Positions 25,744 through 34,916 of a DNA stretch of 47,661 nucleotides are shown here, piece after piece (position 1 is the first letter of the stretch; each line of letters begins with the position of its first letter). The notes beneath the pieces were generated by a model. That model saw only the letters and a list, made by a program, of their open reading frames with translations, searched no databases and was not told the origin of the DNA. The stretch spans positions 1 through 47,661 of the forward strand of contig CAMNPN010000021.1 in assembly GCA_946548085.1 (NCBI GenBank). The letters run 5' to 3'. This DNA is from an uncultured Prevotella sp. GTDB taxonomy: Bacteria > Bacteroidota > Bacteroidia > Bacteroidales > Bacteroidaceae. The position numbers and the translations under genes are program-made.

Positions 25744-25778
25744 GGGGATAATCTCACAAAAGAGATAATCCCCTTTTT
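25744..25778. terminator. Bidirectional terminator between rubredoxin and the TrmH-like gene
   Basis: GGGGATAATCTC (25744-25755) pairs with GAGATAATCCCC (25762-25773), 11 of 12 positions, with a 6-nt loop and TTTTT at 25774-25778 for the + strand. A shorter T-rich tail follows on the minus side. The minus gene's last codons and stop (25754-25756) lie within the hairpin. Confidence 0.9.
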
Positions 25779-26290
25779 GAAAAATGCCAGATGATGATTC
25801 CAGCAGCGACGGAGACATTGAGAGAATGCTTAGTGCCGAACTGTGGAATCTCCAAACAACCATCACTGGCATCGACCACTTCCTGATGAACACCCTTCAC
25901 CTCGTTGCCAAGAATAACAGCATATTTCTTATCCTGCAGCGGTATGAAATCCTGCAACATCGTAGAGCCATGAGTCTGTTCGACAGAAAATATCTCATAT
26001 CCCTCTGCCTTGAGCTGTGCTATTGCCTCAAGGGCCGTAGGATAATAGCTCCAGGCGACACTGTCCTCAGCACCCAGAGCCGTCTTATGGATCTCAGTAC
26101 TGGGAGGTGTTGAGGTGATACCACAGAGACAAACAGCCTCAATACGGAAGGCATCACCAGTACGGAAGACGCTACCTACGTTGTGCATCGAGCGCACATC
26201 GTCGAGCACCACCACCAGCGGCAGTTTCTTGGCTTCACGAAACTCTTCCACCGAGAGCCGCTGCATTTCTATCGTACGGAGCTTTCTCAT
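25754..26290 (-). CDS. SpoU/TrmH family RNA 2'-O-methyltransferase
   Basis: 178 residues. These SPOUT (knotted) methyltransferases put a methyl group from S-adenosylmethionine on a ribose 2'-OH of tRNA or rRNA. Motif 1 is LDDVRSMHNVGSVFRTGDAF (N and R residues), motif 2 is AVILGNEVKGV, and motif 3 is IPQFGTKHSLNVSVAAGI. It has no extra N-terminal RNA-binding domain, so it is a short form; whether it acts on tRNA or rRNA cannot be told. It follows a lipoprotein gene by 9 nt. Its C-terminal residues SKRGLSLL are encoded by the terminator stem. Confidence 0.92.
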   Translation of the reverse strand: MRKLRTIEMQRLSVEEFREAKKLPLVVVLDDVRSMHNVGSVFRTGDAFRIEAVCLCGITSTPPSTEIHKTALGAEDSVAWSYYPTALEAIAQLKAEGYEIFSVEQTHGSTMLQDFIPLQDKKYAVILGNEVKGVHQEVVDASDGCLEIPQFGTKHSLNVSVAAGIIIWHFSKRGLSLL

Positions 26291-26299
26291 TATTTATTA

Positions 26300-27016
26300 T
26301 TATATGTCGATGCCGCCATCGTAGCCAACTTCAATCTCATAGACACCCTCGACAGAGAAATCATAGACATAATAGAAAGGTTGTTCTGTGCTACCCTCCA
26401 CGGGGTCGGCCTTCTTGTGATACATCTTTCCTTTCTTGCCATAGACATCAGGATCGACATTCGATACATATTTCAGTCCGTCGGCCTTGAGATCACTCAT
26501 AAACTGATCATACCAAGAACCATTCGAGGTAATGATGGTGAAACGATCTACCCGACCCGTCTTTCGCGATTCATCGAAAAAGAAATTGAAATGAAGTCCA
26601 AAGTAAGGCGATTCTGTAGCCGTCAGTTTATAATCTTCAAATTTCACATTATTACCCCAGCAATAGCTGATGGCAGGACTATCTCCACCCCAGTCGGCAT
26701 CAGAGATATATTGATCTGCCAACTGCATGGGCAGCCCAAGGTCGCCAAAGAGACTGGAGAAAAACTTTTCATCACACTTATAGCCAGGCTGAACAATCTC
26801 CATCGCCATCCCATAGGTAAACAGAGTAGAGTCTTCTACTTCTGACTTTGTCTCCATACTGTCAGCAGCTGCAGCCATCTTCTTATTATAGTCAGCAGCA
26901 GAGAGCTGTTTACCACCTTCAGACGAAGACTTCTGTCTACAAGCAGAGAACGAACACGACACAACTGAAGCCACGAATAGTGGCAACAGAAAACGAATGA
27001 TACTCTTTTGTTTCAT
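26300..27016 (-). CDS. Putative lipoprotein of unknown function
   Basis: 238 residues. It starts MKQKSIIRFLLPLFVAS, followed by two cysteines (VVSCSFSAC), either of which could be lipidated; a Ser/Gly-rich linker comes next. The mature part has an aromatic-rich globular region (PYFGLHFNFFFDES and FTIITSNGSWYDQFM) and an acidic, Gly-rich end. I do not recognise a family. It is followed 9 nt later by the TrmH-like gene, probably in one transcript, though a functional link is not obvious. Upstream lies the DnaA-box-rich region; a -7 box at 27052-27045 could serve as its promoter. Confidence 0.7.
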   Translation of the reverse strand: MKQKSIIRFLLPLFVASVVSCSFSACRQKSSSEGGKQLSAADYNKKMAAAADSMETKSEVEDSTLFTYGMAMEIVQPGYKCDEKFFSSLFGDLGLPMQLADQYISDADWGGDSPAISYCWGNNVKFEDYKLTATESPYFGLHFNFFFDESRKTGRVDRFTIITSNGSWYDQFMSDLKADGLKYVSNVDPDVYGKKGKMYHKKADPVEGSTEQPFYYVYDFSVEGVYEIEVGYDGGIDI

Positions 27017-27044
27017 ATCGATGACGAATTATTGTTAGCGCTTG

Positions 27045-27052
27045 CAAAGATA
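27045..27052 (-). promoter_or_regulatory. -7 box upstream of the lipoprotein / TrmH-like unit
   Basis: Minus strand TATCTTTG, 28 nt upstream of the lipoprotein ATG. No clear -33 box is visible at 19-21 nt. Confidence 0.4.
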
Positions 27053-27460
27053 CTAAGAATAATTGAAATAAATAATAGGAAACGCAAAAAAACTGTTGAT
27101 AAGTGTGTGGATAACTTTGTGAATAACTTGGCGAATTATCCACAAAAAAGCCCAAAGAAGGATTCGGGATGGTATATCCACACGTTTATTAGCAGATAAT
27201 TTGAAAGTTTTCCACGCTTTTTTGCTGAAAAAAGATATAAACTTATTAAATTTGCACCGAAAAAGAGAATTGTGAATAAAGTGACTGAACTGCTGATAAT
27301 GAGCGAGAAAGAATAAACCATGATTGCTCATAGTACATGATTCATAGTTCATAATTGATTATGCAAGGAAAAAGGCAGAAAGTTATCAAAATATTCACGG
27401 CCTATCATACTTATATTCTATTTTATTAAAAAGAAAAAAAGAAAAATAAAATAATATTGT
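27053..27460. other. Candidate chromosomal replication origin (DnaA-box cluster)
   Basis: DnaA boxes TGTTGATAA (27094), TGTGGATAA (27106) and TGTGAATAA (27118) are in one orientation and exactly 12 bp apart. TTATCCACA (27136, perfect), ATATCCACA (27174) and TTTTCCACG (27208) are in the other. A further TGTGAATAA is at 27271. The following 180 bp up to nadA are very AT-rich (for example 27421-27460), as expected of an unwinding element. No dnaA gene is in the window; in Bacteroidetes oriC is not always next to dnaA. A heptad repeat (TTCATAG, TTCATAA) lies at 27320-27362. Confidence 0.6.
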
Positions 27461-27461
27461 G

Positions 27462-28451
27462 ATGTTGAAAAAGGAATGGAAAGAACAGGGATTCATTGAC
27501 GAACCTGTAGCAGAAGGAACAGATCTGAAGTCAGAGATCAGACGGATGTGTAAGGAGAAGGATGCCATCATCCTGGCTCATTACTATACAATCGGTGATA
27601 TTCAGGAGATAGCCGATTTCGTGGGTGACTCGCTGGCTCTGGCCCGCAAGGCTGCAGAGACTGATGCGAAGGTGATGGTGATGTGTGGTGTTCACTTTAT
27701 GGCAGAGACGTGTAAGCTGCTTTCGCCTGATAAGACCGTACTTTGTCCCGACTTGAATGCAGGCTGTTCGCTGGCTGACTCTTGCAAGGCTGAGGATCTG
27801 AAGAAATTCAAGGAAGAGCATCCAGGCTATCAGGTTGTTTCTTATGTAAATACGACGGCAGCCGTGAAGGCACTGACAGATGTGGTAGTTACTTCAGGCA
27901 ATGCCAAGAAAGTGGTCGATCAGCTGCCTAAGGATGCGAAGCTGATCTTCGGACCCGACTATAACCTTGGTAACTATATCAATGAGGTGACGGGTCGCCA
28001 GATGCTGCTCTGGAATGGTGGTTGTCATGTGCATGAGCGTTTCTCTGTCATGAAGATAACTGAGTTGAAAGCACAGTATCCCAATGCTGTGGTGATGGCT
28101 CATCTGGAGTGCAAGGGTCCTGTGCTGGCGTTGGCAGATGTAAAGGGATCGACGGCAACGATGCTGAACTATGCCCAGCAAAGCGACAAGCAACAGTTTA
28201 TCGTGGCCACAGAGGCTGGTATTTTGCACGAGATGCAGCGAACGTGTCCTGACAAGGAGTTTATCCCCGTGCCGCCTGAAATCAGTGAGAGCGGCCTGGA
28301 ATGCAGCTGTAACGAATGTCAGTACATGAAGATGAACACCTTATTAAAAATATATAATACGCTGAAATACGGCTGGCCTGAGGTGGAGGTTGATCCTAAG
28401 ATTGCCAAACAAGCCGTGAAACCTATCGAAAGAATGCTGGAGTTGAGTTAA
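27462..28451 (+). CDS. nadA: Quinolinate synthase
   Basis: 329 residues. It condenses iminoaspartate with dihydroxyacetone phosphate to quinolinate, the first ring of NAD, using a [4Fe-4S] cluster; cytoplasmic. Motifs include LAHYYTIGDIQEIADFVGDS near residue 40, VMVMCGVHFMAET with the first cluster Cys, LNAGCSLADSC, WNGGCHVHERF with another, and LECSCNECQYMKMNT near the C terminus. The ATG at 27462 is used, although a GTG directly precedes it. Partner nadB/nadC genes are not in the window. It lies just beyond the DnaA-box region and is closed by a hairpin covering its stop. Confidence 0.97.
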   Translation: MLKKEWKEQGFIDEPVAEGTDLKSEIRRMCKEKDAIILAHYYTIGDIQEIADFVGDSLALARKAAETDAKVMVMCGVHFMAETCKLLSPDKTVLCPDLNAGCSLADSCKAEDLKKFKEEHPGYQVVSYVNTTAAVKALTDVVVTSGNAKKVVDQLPKDAKLIFGPDYNLGNYINEVTGRQMLLWNGGCHVHERFSVMKITELKAQYPNAVVMAHLECKGPVLALADVKGSTATMLNYAQQSDKQQFIVATEAGILHEMQRTCPDKEFIPVPPEISESGLECSCNECQYMKMNTLLKIYNTLKYGWPEVEVDPKIAKQAVKPIERMLELS

Positions 28452-28463
28452 GCTCCAGCATTC
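28432..28463. terminator. Terminator of nadA
   Basis: GAATGCTGGAG (28432-28442) and its exact reverse complement (28453-28463) flank a 10-nt loop containing the nadA stop, followed by ATTTTAT. It may also end porZ from the other side. Confidence 0.75.
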
Positions 28464-28475
28464 ATTTTATATCCT

Positions 28476-30425
28476 TTAGTTGATGACAGCAATCTTACAG
28501 ACCGTTCCCTTATTACCATCAGCGGTGGCGGTGACAACCATATAGATGCCACTGGCCACACGGCGGCCTTTTCGATCGCGTCCATTCCAGGTAAACATGC
28601 CGCCATTGCTTCTGCCTTCAGCAATGAGGGCACCATTCGAGGCGATAATCTTCACATCGGCATCGTAAGTAAGACCCACGACTGTAATCAGCCCGTCGTA
28701 ATCAGGTGTCACAGGATTTGGATAGGCATATACCGTATTGTCATCCATTGTCTCACTTGGCTCTGTAGCATTGCTCATATAAGAGCAGAGACCTTTGTCA
28801 GACAAGAAGAATACTTCGCCTGAAGAGGGATTGATGCTGATATAAGCAACATTATTTGAAATTAGCTTAGAGTTGCTGGTATTGAAGTTATGCAGTTGCT
28901 GCATATTGTCGGCACTGATAAGGAAGGCGCCTGCATTGTCACTGCCGAACCACTTACGATTGCCGCCATCGATGGCGATGCTGCTGATGCTGACACCATT
29001 GAGTAGATAGTCGGCATAGTCAGTACCATCGTTACGAGGAACTTTGACTTGATAGAATGTTACGCTGCTCTGTCCAACCTCTTTTTTCTGAATCATAAAA
29101 GCACCTGTATCCGTACCAACCCAGATGTTTCCTTCTTTGTCTTCACAGACGCAAGTGATCCAATTGACATTATAGCGTGTGCCATCCTGATTGACGAAGT
29201 TATCGTATTTTAAAACGATATCGTTCTCCATGTCGCAACAGAATACGGCAGGCTCTACCCAGCTATGGTTAACAAACCACAATAGTCCCCTGCTGTCGAT
29301 AATCATGCTTCGGAAGGCATGTTTGCCAATGCCATTTTCATTGGTGAGCACTTCGTTATGATGGTCAGTCCATTTGTTCTCTACTGGGTCAAACTCCAGC
29401 AGGGTGACACCCTCCGTCTGGTTGTTCAGTACCCAGAGGTGTCCGTTGGAGTCAAACTTCATGCCAGAGATTAGTACATAGTCGTTACCCAACTGATTAC
29501 CCCGATCGACAGCACCTCGCAGCGGACTATTGTCCTTATTGTGATATCTTACAAGTGAGCCGTTGTTGAATTCGTAAATACCTGTTCTACCACCTGCCAC
29601 GACGTATTGCGGATTGCCGGGCATGACATCGAGACAGTTTATATCGATATACCGATAGCCTGTCTTCTCGCTGATATTTTCCTCGAATGTTGTCCAGTCG
29701 TTGCCATCGTAGACCTGTATGATACCTGGATATTGTGGGTCGGGCATGCCTGAGAGAAAATATCCGCCAGTGGTATAGAGTTTACCGTCGACGAATTTTG
29801 CCTCGTAGAAGTGGTTATAGTCTGGTCCCAGAGGATCCAGCGTGCTGACGGTGGCGATATACTTGTCGTAGTCTGCTGTACTCTTTTCAGGCAGTGAGGT
29901 AGGATAATTAGGGTGATTTTTGTTATAGGTATCAGTAATTTCGGCCTTCTGCATGTTAACCTTGAGGATGGCGAAGCTGGTTACCAGCCAGGCATAGATG
30001 CCATCGATACGCAGGTCGGTGACGGTCTTGTCCTCTGTGGTCGACTTGCTGTAAAGCGATGAGATGTTCGTCACGTTGCCGTTGACATCTATCAGGTCGA
30101 TGTTCGCATTCTCGTAGACGGCGATGAGTCGTTTGGCCTGCTGACTCCATCCGATATGGGTGATATGGGTGTCACTCAGGCCGTTGATACGATCAAAGGT
30201 TATGATGCTCTGATCGTTGAGGTTGTACTGATAGAGTCCGTTGGATGCCAATACGAAGAGATACTGATCGGCGGCACAGATATCCTGTACCTCGTGATAG
30301 GCGAGATAGTGTTTCCAGGTGCCTACTTGGGCATTTAGAGGTAAAAAGGTAAAAAGGTAAAAAGGTAAAAGAATAATTGCCTTTACCTTTATCTGCTTAA
30401 ACCATTGAATGATATGTCTCATCAT
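28476..30425 (-). CDS. porZ: PorZ-like beta-propeller protein (type IX secretion)
   Basis: 649 residues. After a signal peptide the sequence VGTWKHYLAYHEVQDIC, with later NGLSDTHITHIGW and ENANIDLIDVNGNVT, matches the PorZ N-terminal propeller. Further propeller blades have NIWVGTDTGAFM and GHLWVLNNQTEGV. The end (YAYPNPVTPDYDG, then WNGRDRKGRRVASGIYMV) is a T9SS C-terminal sorting-type domain. In Porphyromonas, PorZ belongs to the surface attachment complex that delivers anionic LPS to secreted cargo. It implies that this organism exports proteins by the T9SS. The hydrophobic core of its signal peptide (PFYLFTFL) is encoded by an 8-mer repeat. It is 21 nt after rdgB. Confidence 0.88.
   Translation of the reverse strand: MMRHIIQWFKQIKVKAIILLPFYLFTFLPLNAQVGTWKHYLAYHEVQDICAADQYLFVLASNGLYQYNLNDQSIITFDRINGLSDTHITHIGWSQQAKRLIAVYENANIDLIDVNGNVTNISSLYSKSTTEDKTVTDLRIDGIYAWLVTSFAILKVNMQKAEITDTYNKNHPNYPTSLPEKSTADYDKYIATVSTLDPLGPDYNHFYEAKFVDGKLYTTGGYFLSGMPDPQYPGIIQVYDGNDWTTFEENISEKTGYRYIDINCLDVMPGNPQYVVAGGRTGIYEFNNGSLVRYHNKDNSPLRGAVDRGNQLGNDYVLISGMKFDSNGHLWVLNNQTEGVTLLEFDPVENKWTDHHNEVLTNENGIGKHAFRSMIIDSRGLLWFVNHSWVEPAVFCCDMENDIVLKYDNFVNQDGTRYNVNWITCVCEDKEGNIWVGTDTGAFMIQKKEVGQSSVTFYQVKVPRNDGTDYADYLLNGVSISSIAIDGGNRKWFGSDNAGAFLISADNMQQLHNFNTSNSKLISNNVAYISINPSSGEVFFLSDKGLCSYMSNATEPSETMDDNTVYAYPNPVTPDYDGLITVVGLTYDADVKIIASNGALIAEGRSNGGMFTWNGRDRKGRRVASGIYMVVTATADGNKGTVCKIAVIN
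30337..30392. repeat. Octad array (AAAAAGGT) in the porZ signal-peptide region
   Basis: Four tandem AGGTAAAA-type 8-mers (30337-30370), then a short loop and a partial complement CTTTACCTTTATC. It is in frame and encodes the hydrophobic core of the PorZ signal peptide. Almost the same array occurs at 15509-15560. Confidence 0.85.
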
Positions 30426-30455
30426 TTACCTTTTTACTATTAATTTTTACCTTTT
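30425..30455. repeat. AAAAGGTAA repeats at the rdgB/porZ junction
   Basis: Minus strand: AAAAGGTAA occurs at the end of rdgB, supplying its last codons and TAA stop, and again just before the porZ ATG. Confidence 0.6.
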
Positions 30456-31076
30456 CAACAGGTACTCAGCCAGTTTCTGAACGGCTCTGGCCCTGTGGCT
30501 GATGTGGTTCTTGATATCCATACCCAGTTCTGCGAAGGTCTTGTCGTAGCCATCGGGCTCGAAGATGGGATCATAGCCGAAGCCCTCCCCTCCCCTACGC
30601 TCACGGATGATCTCACCCTCGACGATACCCTCGAACTGGTGAATCTCCTTGATGCTGGTACAGCCGCAGGGACAGACATCCTTCTTCTGTATTAACGTAA
30701 TGACGGTGCGAAATCTTGCGCGGCGATTGTTATTGTTTCCTAATTCTCTCAACAATCGTGCCATATTGGCCTCAGAATCGTGGGAGATGGTCTGGTCGTC
30801 AGACTCCATGCTGGCATAGCGGGCTGAATAGATGCCAGGGGCTCCATCCAGTGCCTCTACCTCGAGGCCTGTATCATCGGCAAAGCAGTCGATATGGTAG
30901 TGATCGTAGACGTATTGTGCCTTCTGCAGGGCATTCTCCTCGAGTGTCTTGCCAGTCTCAGGGATATCCACATCGCAGCCGATATCCTTCAACGACAGCA
31001 CCTCGAAGTCGGATCCTAAGATGCTGCGAATCTCTGAAAGCTTATGCTGATTGTTTGTTGCAAAGACGATCTTCAT
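30447..31076 (-). CDS. rdgB: XTP/dITP diphosphatase (RdgB/HAM1 family)
   Basis: 209 residues. It hydrolyses non-canonical purine triphosphates (ITP, XTP) to monophosphates, keeping them out of nucleic acids. Motifs are [13 protein letters not shown] at the N terminus, [25 protein letters not shown] in the middle, and [19 protein letters not shown] with SHRARAV at the end; all are standard. An insert [14 protein letters not shown] with three Cys is a small oddity in the middle of the fold. Its ATG overlaps the YitT stop (ATGA), and porZ follows after 21 nt. Confidence 0.96.
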   Translation of the reverse strand: MKIVFATNNQHKLSEIRSILGSDFEVLSLKDIGCDVDIPETGKTLEENALQKAQYVYDHYHIDCFADDTGLEVEALDGAPGIYSARYASMESDDQTISHDSEANMARLLRELGNNNNRRARFRTVITLIQKKDVCPCGCTSIKEIHQFEGIVEGEIIRERRGGEGFGYDPIFEPDGYDKTFAELGMDIKNHISHRARAVQKLAEYLLKR

Positions 31077-32095
31077 GATGTTTTGTTTTTATTATAGATT
31101 TCGTCTATCTTCTTGTCTATCTTCTTAGCGTCCTTCTTCGTCTTCTCTATGGCCTTGTCAATCTGTTTGATCTCCTTGATTCTCACCTTCATCTCGTCGA
31201 ATCCTTCGCCGTAGACACCAATGACGGCACTCTGTGATACGAAGGCCTGTGGATCGATCATCTTGATGAGTCGGAACATGTTCACGCTTTCGTTCTTTCG
31301 GGCCAGGATACAGAGCACCTTCATCTCATGACCCGTGTACCAGCCGTGGCCGTCGAGGATGGTCACGCCGTGGTTCATCTCCGTTCCGATGGCATTGGCT
31401 ATCTCCTGCCATTTATGTGAGAAGATAAAGAACTGCACAGACTGTCTGCGCGAGTTCATCACATAGTCGAGGGTATAGTTCTCAAGAGTCATCACACAGA
31501 AGCCGAACATCACCTTGTGGGCACGTTCGAGATAGGTGCCGAACTGTGGGAAGAACATACAGGAGCCGATGATACAGAAGTCGGCGGCGATCAGTACGTT
31601 ACCAAGGGTGACATTGGGATGAAACTTGTTGATGGATGCTGCGATGATGTCCGTACCGCCTGTTGAGCCGTTGTGGGTGAAGACGGTGGCCAGTGCGATA
31701 CCTGTGAGTACGCAGCCAATGATCATCGACATGAAGTCCTGTCCCTCGCCCATCAGTTTGAATGGCATGCCGTTGTCCTGCTTTGGTAGCAATTCCTGCA
31801 TGAACATCAGCAGGAAGTAAAGCATTCCGATGGCGTAGATGGTCTTCATCAGGAACTTCAGTCCGAGAATCTTCAGTGCCACCACGAGCAGGAAGCCGTT
31901 GATGATGATATAGGTATTCTCGATGTGGAACCCGAAGGCGTAGTAGATGATGGCCGACAGACCCGTTACACCGCCTGCCACAATCTGATAAGGCATCAGG
32001 AATACCGTGAAGGCGATGGCATAGATGGCGAGACCAAGGGTTATAAACAAATAGTCCTTGGTCTCGTTCCAGATCATTTTGTGACGCTCTGTCAT
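31073..32095 (-). CDS. YitT family membrane protein (DUF161/DUF2179)
   Basis: 340 residues. Six or so membrane spans include the hallmark [17 protein letters not shown] and [17 protein letters not shown] (DUF161 repeats). A soluble C-terminal DUF2179 domain ([20 protein letters not shown]) follows. After that comes a very basic Lys/Asp/Glu coiled-coil tail (about residues 300-340) that is longer than usual. YitT proteins are inner-membrane proteins with no agreed function. The start at 32095 is one base after the leuS stop; an internal Met six residues later (MIWNETKDY) is an alternative. It overlaps rdgB by ATGA, so leuS-yitT-rdgB-porZ form a tight unit. Confidence 0.88.
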   Translation of the reverse strand: MTERHKMIWNETKDYLFITLGLAIYAIAFTVFLMPYQIVAGGVTGLSAIIYYAFGFHIENTYIIINGFLLVVALKILGLKFLMKTIYAIGMLYFLLMFMQELLPKQDNGMPFKLMGEGQDFMSMIIGCVLTGIALATVFTHNGSTGGTDIIAASINKFHPNVTLGNVLIAADFCIIGSCMFFPQFGTYLERAHKVMFGFCVMTLENYTLDYVMNSRRQSVQFFIFSHKWQEIANAIGTEMNHGVTILDGHGWYTGHEMKVLCILARKNESVNMFRLIKMIDPQAFVSQSAVIGVYGEGFDEMKVRIKEIKQIDKAIEKTKKDAKKIDKKIDEIYNKNKTS

Positions 32096-32096
32096 A

Positions 32097-34916
32097 TTAC
32101 TTCTTCAGTACGATATTCACCATACGCTTAGGGACGATGATAACCTTTGCTACCTGGAAGCCTTCGAGGTATTTCTTCGAGCGCTCATCTGAGAGAACAG
32201 TCTCCTCGATGGTCTTGTTGTCGGCATCGGCAGCAAACTGCATCTCGAAGCGGGCCTTGCCGTTGAAGGCGATACCCAACTTCACCTGGCTCTCTACGAG
32301 ATACTCTTCATTCCATGTGGGCCACTTGGAGTCGCAGACAGAGCCCTGCTCGCCCAGCATCTCCCAGAGTTCCTCGGCGATATGGGGTGCGAAGGGAGCG
32401 ATGAGGATGACGAGCGTCTTTAGCAGTTCCTTGTTCTTGCACTTCTGCTGCGAGAGTTCGTTCACGCAGATCATGAAGGCCGAGATGGCGGTATTATAGC
32501 TGAAGGTCTCGATATCCTGAGATACCTTCTTGATGAGCTTGTGTACGCTCTTGAGATTGTCAGCTGTTGCCTCGCCCTCATCGAAGCCATTCTGATAGAG
32601 ATTCCAGAACTTGCGCAGGAATCGGTGGCAGCCATCGATGCCGTTGGTATCCCAGGGCTTCGACTGCTCCACGGGGCCCAGGAACATCTCATAGAGGCGC
32701 AGCGTATCGGCACCGTACTTCTCGACGATCATATCCGGATTGACCACGTTGAACATCGACTTAGACATCTTCTCGATGGCCCAGCCACAGATGTATTTAC
32801 CGTTTTCGAGGATGAACTCTGCGTTCTCGTATTCAGGGCGCCAAGCCTTAAAGGCCTCAATATCAAGGATATCGGCTGAAACGATGTTCACATCCACGTG
32901 GATAGGAGTCGTGGTATATTTGTCCTTCAGGCCGAAGCTGACGAACTTACCCTTGTCTGCTCCCTCGTCCTCGATACGATAGACAAAGTTACTGCGGCCC
33001 TGGATCATACCCTGGTTGACGAGCTTCTTGAAGGGCTCGTCCTCGCAAGAGTAGCCTGAGTCGTAGAGGAACTTGTTCCAGAAGCGGGAGTAGATCAGGT
33101 GGCCCGTAGCGTGCTCCGTACCTCCTACATAGAGATCGACATTGCGCCAGTACTCATCAGCATCACGGCTCACGAGGGCTTTCTCGTTCTTCGGGTCCAT
33201 ATAGCGCAGATAGTAGGCCGATGAGCCGGCGAAGCCAGGCATCGTGTTCAACTCCAAGGGGAAGACGGTCTTGTTGTCGATAAGGTCTTTAGATACGACC
33301 TTGTCTGTCTTCGTATCCCAGGCCCACATCTTGGCGCGGCCCAATGGGGGCTCGCCTGTCTCCGTAGGCTGATACTTATCAATCTCAGGGAGCTCCAGCG
33401 GCAGGCACTCCTTGGGAATCATGTAAGGCATGTCGTCCTTATAGTAGACGGGGAACGGCTCACCCCAGTAGCGCTGACGAGAGAAGATGGCATCGCGAAG
33501 ACGATAGTTCACCTTCACACGGCCCAGACCCTGCTCCGTCACGAACTTCTTGGTGGCGGCGATGGCCTCCTTGACGGTTAATCCGTTGAGGCTGAACTTG
33601 CTGCTTGCAGAGTTGCACATGATACCTTCCTTGGCATCGTATGACTCCTCAGAGACATCGGCACCCTCAATCAAAGGAATGATAGGCAGGTTGAAGTGCT
33701 TGGCGAAGGCATAGTCGCGGCTATCGTGGGCAGGCACGGCCATGATGGCACCTGTGCCGTAGCCAGCCAGCACGTATTCAGCAATCCAGATGGGGATCTT
33801 CTCATCCGTAAACGGATTGATGGCATACGAACCTGAGAAGACGCCCGTCACCTTATGGTCCATCTGACGGTCACGCTCCGTGCGTTTCTTCACGTATTCA
33901 AGGTATTCATCGACAGCCTGCTTCTGCTCAGGCGTGGTCAGTTCTGCCACGAGGTCTGACTCTGGAGCGAGCACCATGAAGGTGACACCAAACATCGTAT
34001 CGGCACGGGTGGTGAAGATGGTGAAGTGCTTATCGCTGTCGGCGACCTTGAACTCCACCTCCGTACCCTCTGAGCGTCCAATCCAGTTGCGCTGGGTCTC
34101 CTTCAGGGAGTCTGTCCAGTCAATCACCTCCAGGCCGTCGAGCAGTCTCTGGGCGTAGGCCGAGACGCGGAGGCACCACTGGCGCATCTTCTTCTGCACC
34201 ACGGGATAGCCGCCACGGACGCTGACACCATCGACCACCTCATCGTTGGCGAGCACCGTGCCGAGCTTCGGACACCAGTTCACCATCGTGTCTGCCAGAT
34301 AGGCAATACGATAGTTCATCAGCACCTCCTGCTTCTTCTTCTCTGAGAAGCCAGCCCAATCAGAAGCCGTGAAGTGCAGTTCCTCCGTTCCGAGGGCGTT
34401 GCAGTTCTCCGTACCCATCAGCTCGAAGTGCTCGATGAGCTTGATGGTGGGCTGAGCCTTCTTCGACGACGTACTGAAATAACTCTTGAACATACGCTGG
34501 AAGGCCCACTGTGTCCATTTGTAGTAGATGGGGTCGCAAGTACGGACCTCGCGCTCCCAGTCGAACGAGAAGCCGATCTTATCCAGCTGACTTCTGTATC
34601 TGTCGATGTTCTCAAAGGTGGTCTTCTCGGGGTGCTGGCCCGTCTGGATGGCATACTGCTCGGCGGGCAGTCCGTAGGCGTCGTAGCCCATCGGGTTGAG
34701 CACGTTGAAGCCCTTCTGCCGCTTGTAGCGGGCGTAGATATCACTGGCGATGTAACCCAGGGGATGGCCCACATGGAGTCCTGCTCCTGAGGGATAGGGG
34801 AACATGTTGAGCACGTAGAACTTCTTCTTCGTCTTGTCCTCAACCACGCGGTAGGTGCCATTCTCTACCCACCGCTTCTGCCATTTCTGTTCGATTTCTC
34901 TGAAATTGTAATCCAT
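32097..34916 (-). CDS. leuS: Leucyl-tRNA synthetase
   Basis: 939 residues. It attaches leucine to tRNA-Leu in the cytoplasm. The class I HIGH motif reads HVGH (residues 48-51) and the second motif is EKMSKSMFN near residue 720. Between them is the CP1 editing domain, with [18 protein letters not shown] and [19 protein letters not shown]. The C-terminal anticodon-binding region contains [16 protein letters not shown]. Length and order of motifs are typical of the Bacteroidetes enzyme. First gene of the leuS-yitT-rdgB-porZ unit. A -7 box lies about 40 nt upstream. Confidence 0.99.
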   Translation of the reverse strand: MDYNFREIEQKWQKRWVENGTYRVVEDKTKKKFYVLNMFPYPSGAGLHVGHPLGYIASDIYARYKRQKGFNVLNPMGYDAYGLPAEQYAIQTGQHPEKTTFENIDRYRSQLDKIGFSFDWEREVRTCDPIYYKWTQWAFQRMFKSYFSTSSKKAQPTIKLIEHFELMGTENCNALGTEELHFTASDWAGFSEKKKQEVLMNYRIAYLADTMVNWCPKLGTVLANDEVVDGVSVRGGYPVVQKKMRQWCLRVSAYAQRLLDGLEVIDWTDSLKETQRNWIGRSEGTEVEFKVADSDKHFTIFTTRADTMFGVTFMVLAPESDLVAELTTPEQKQAVDEYLEYVKKRTERDRQMDHKVTGVFSGSYAINPFTDEKIPIWIAEYVLAGYGTGAIMAVPAHDSRDYAFAKHFNLPIIPLIEGADVSEESYDAKEGIMCNSASSKFSLNGLTVKEAIAATKKFVTEQGLGRVKVNYRLRDAIFSRQRYWGEPFPVYYKDDMPYMIPKECLPLELPEIDKYQPTETGEPPLGRAKMWAWDTKTDKVVSKDLIDNKTVFPLELNTMPGFAGSSAYYLRYMDPKNEKALVSRDADEYWRNVDLYVGGTEHATGHLIYSRFWNKFLYDSGYSCEDEPFKKLVNQGMIQGRSNFVYRIEDEGADKGKFVSFGLKDKYTTTPIHVDVNIVSADILDIEAFKAWRPEYENAEFILENGKYICGWAIEKMSKSMFNVVNPDMIVEKYGADTLRLYEMFLGPVEQSKPWDTNGIDGCHRFLRKFWNLYQNGFDEGEATADNLKSVHKLIKKVSQDIETFSYNTAISAFMICVNELSQQKCKNKELLKTLVILIAPFAPHIAEELWEMLGEQGSVCDSKWPTWNEEYLVESQVKLGIAFNGKARFEMQFAADADNKTIEETVLSDERSKKYLEGFQVAKVIIVPKRMVNIVLKK

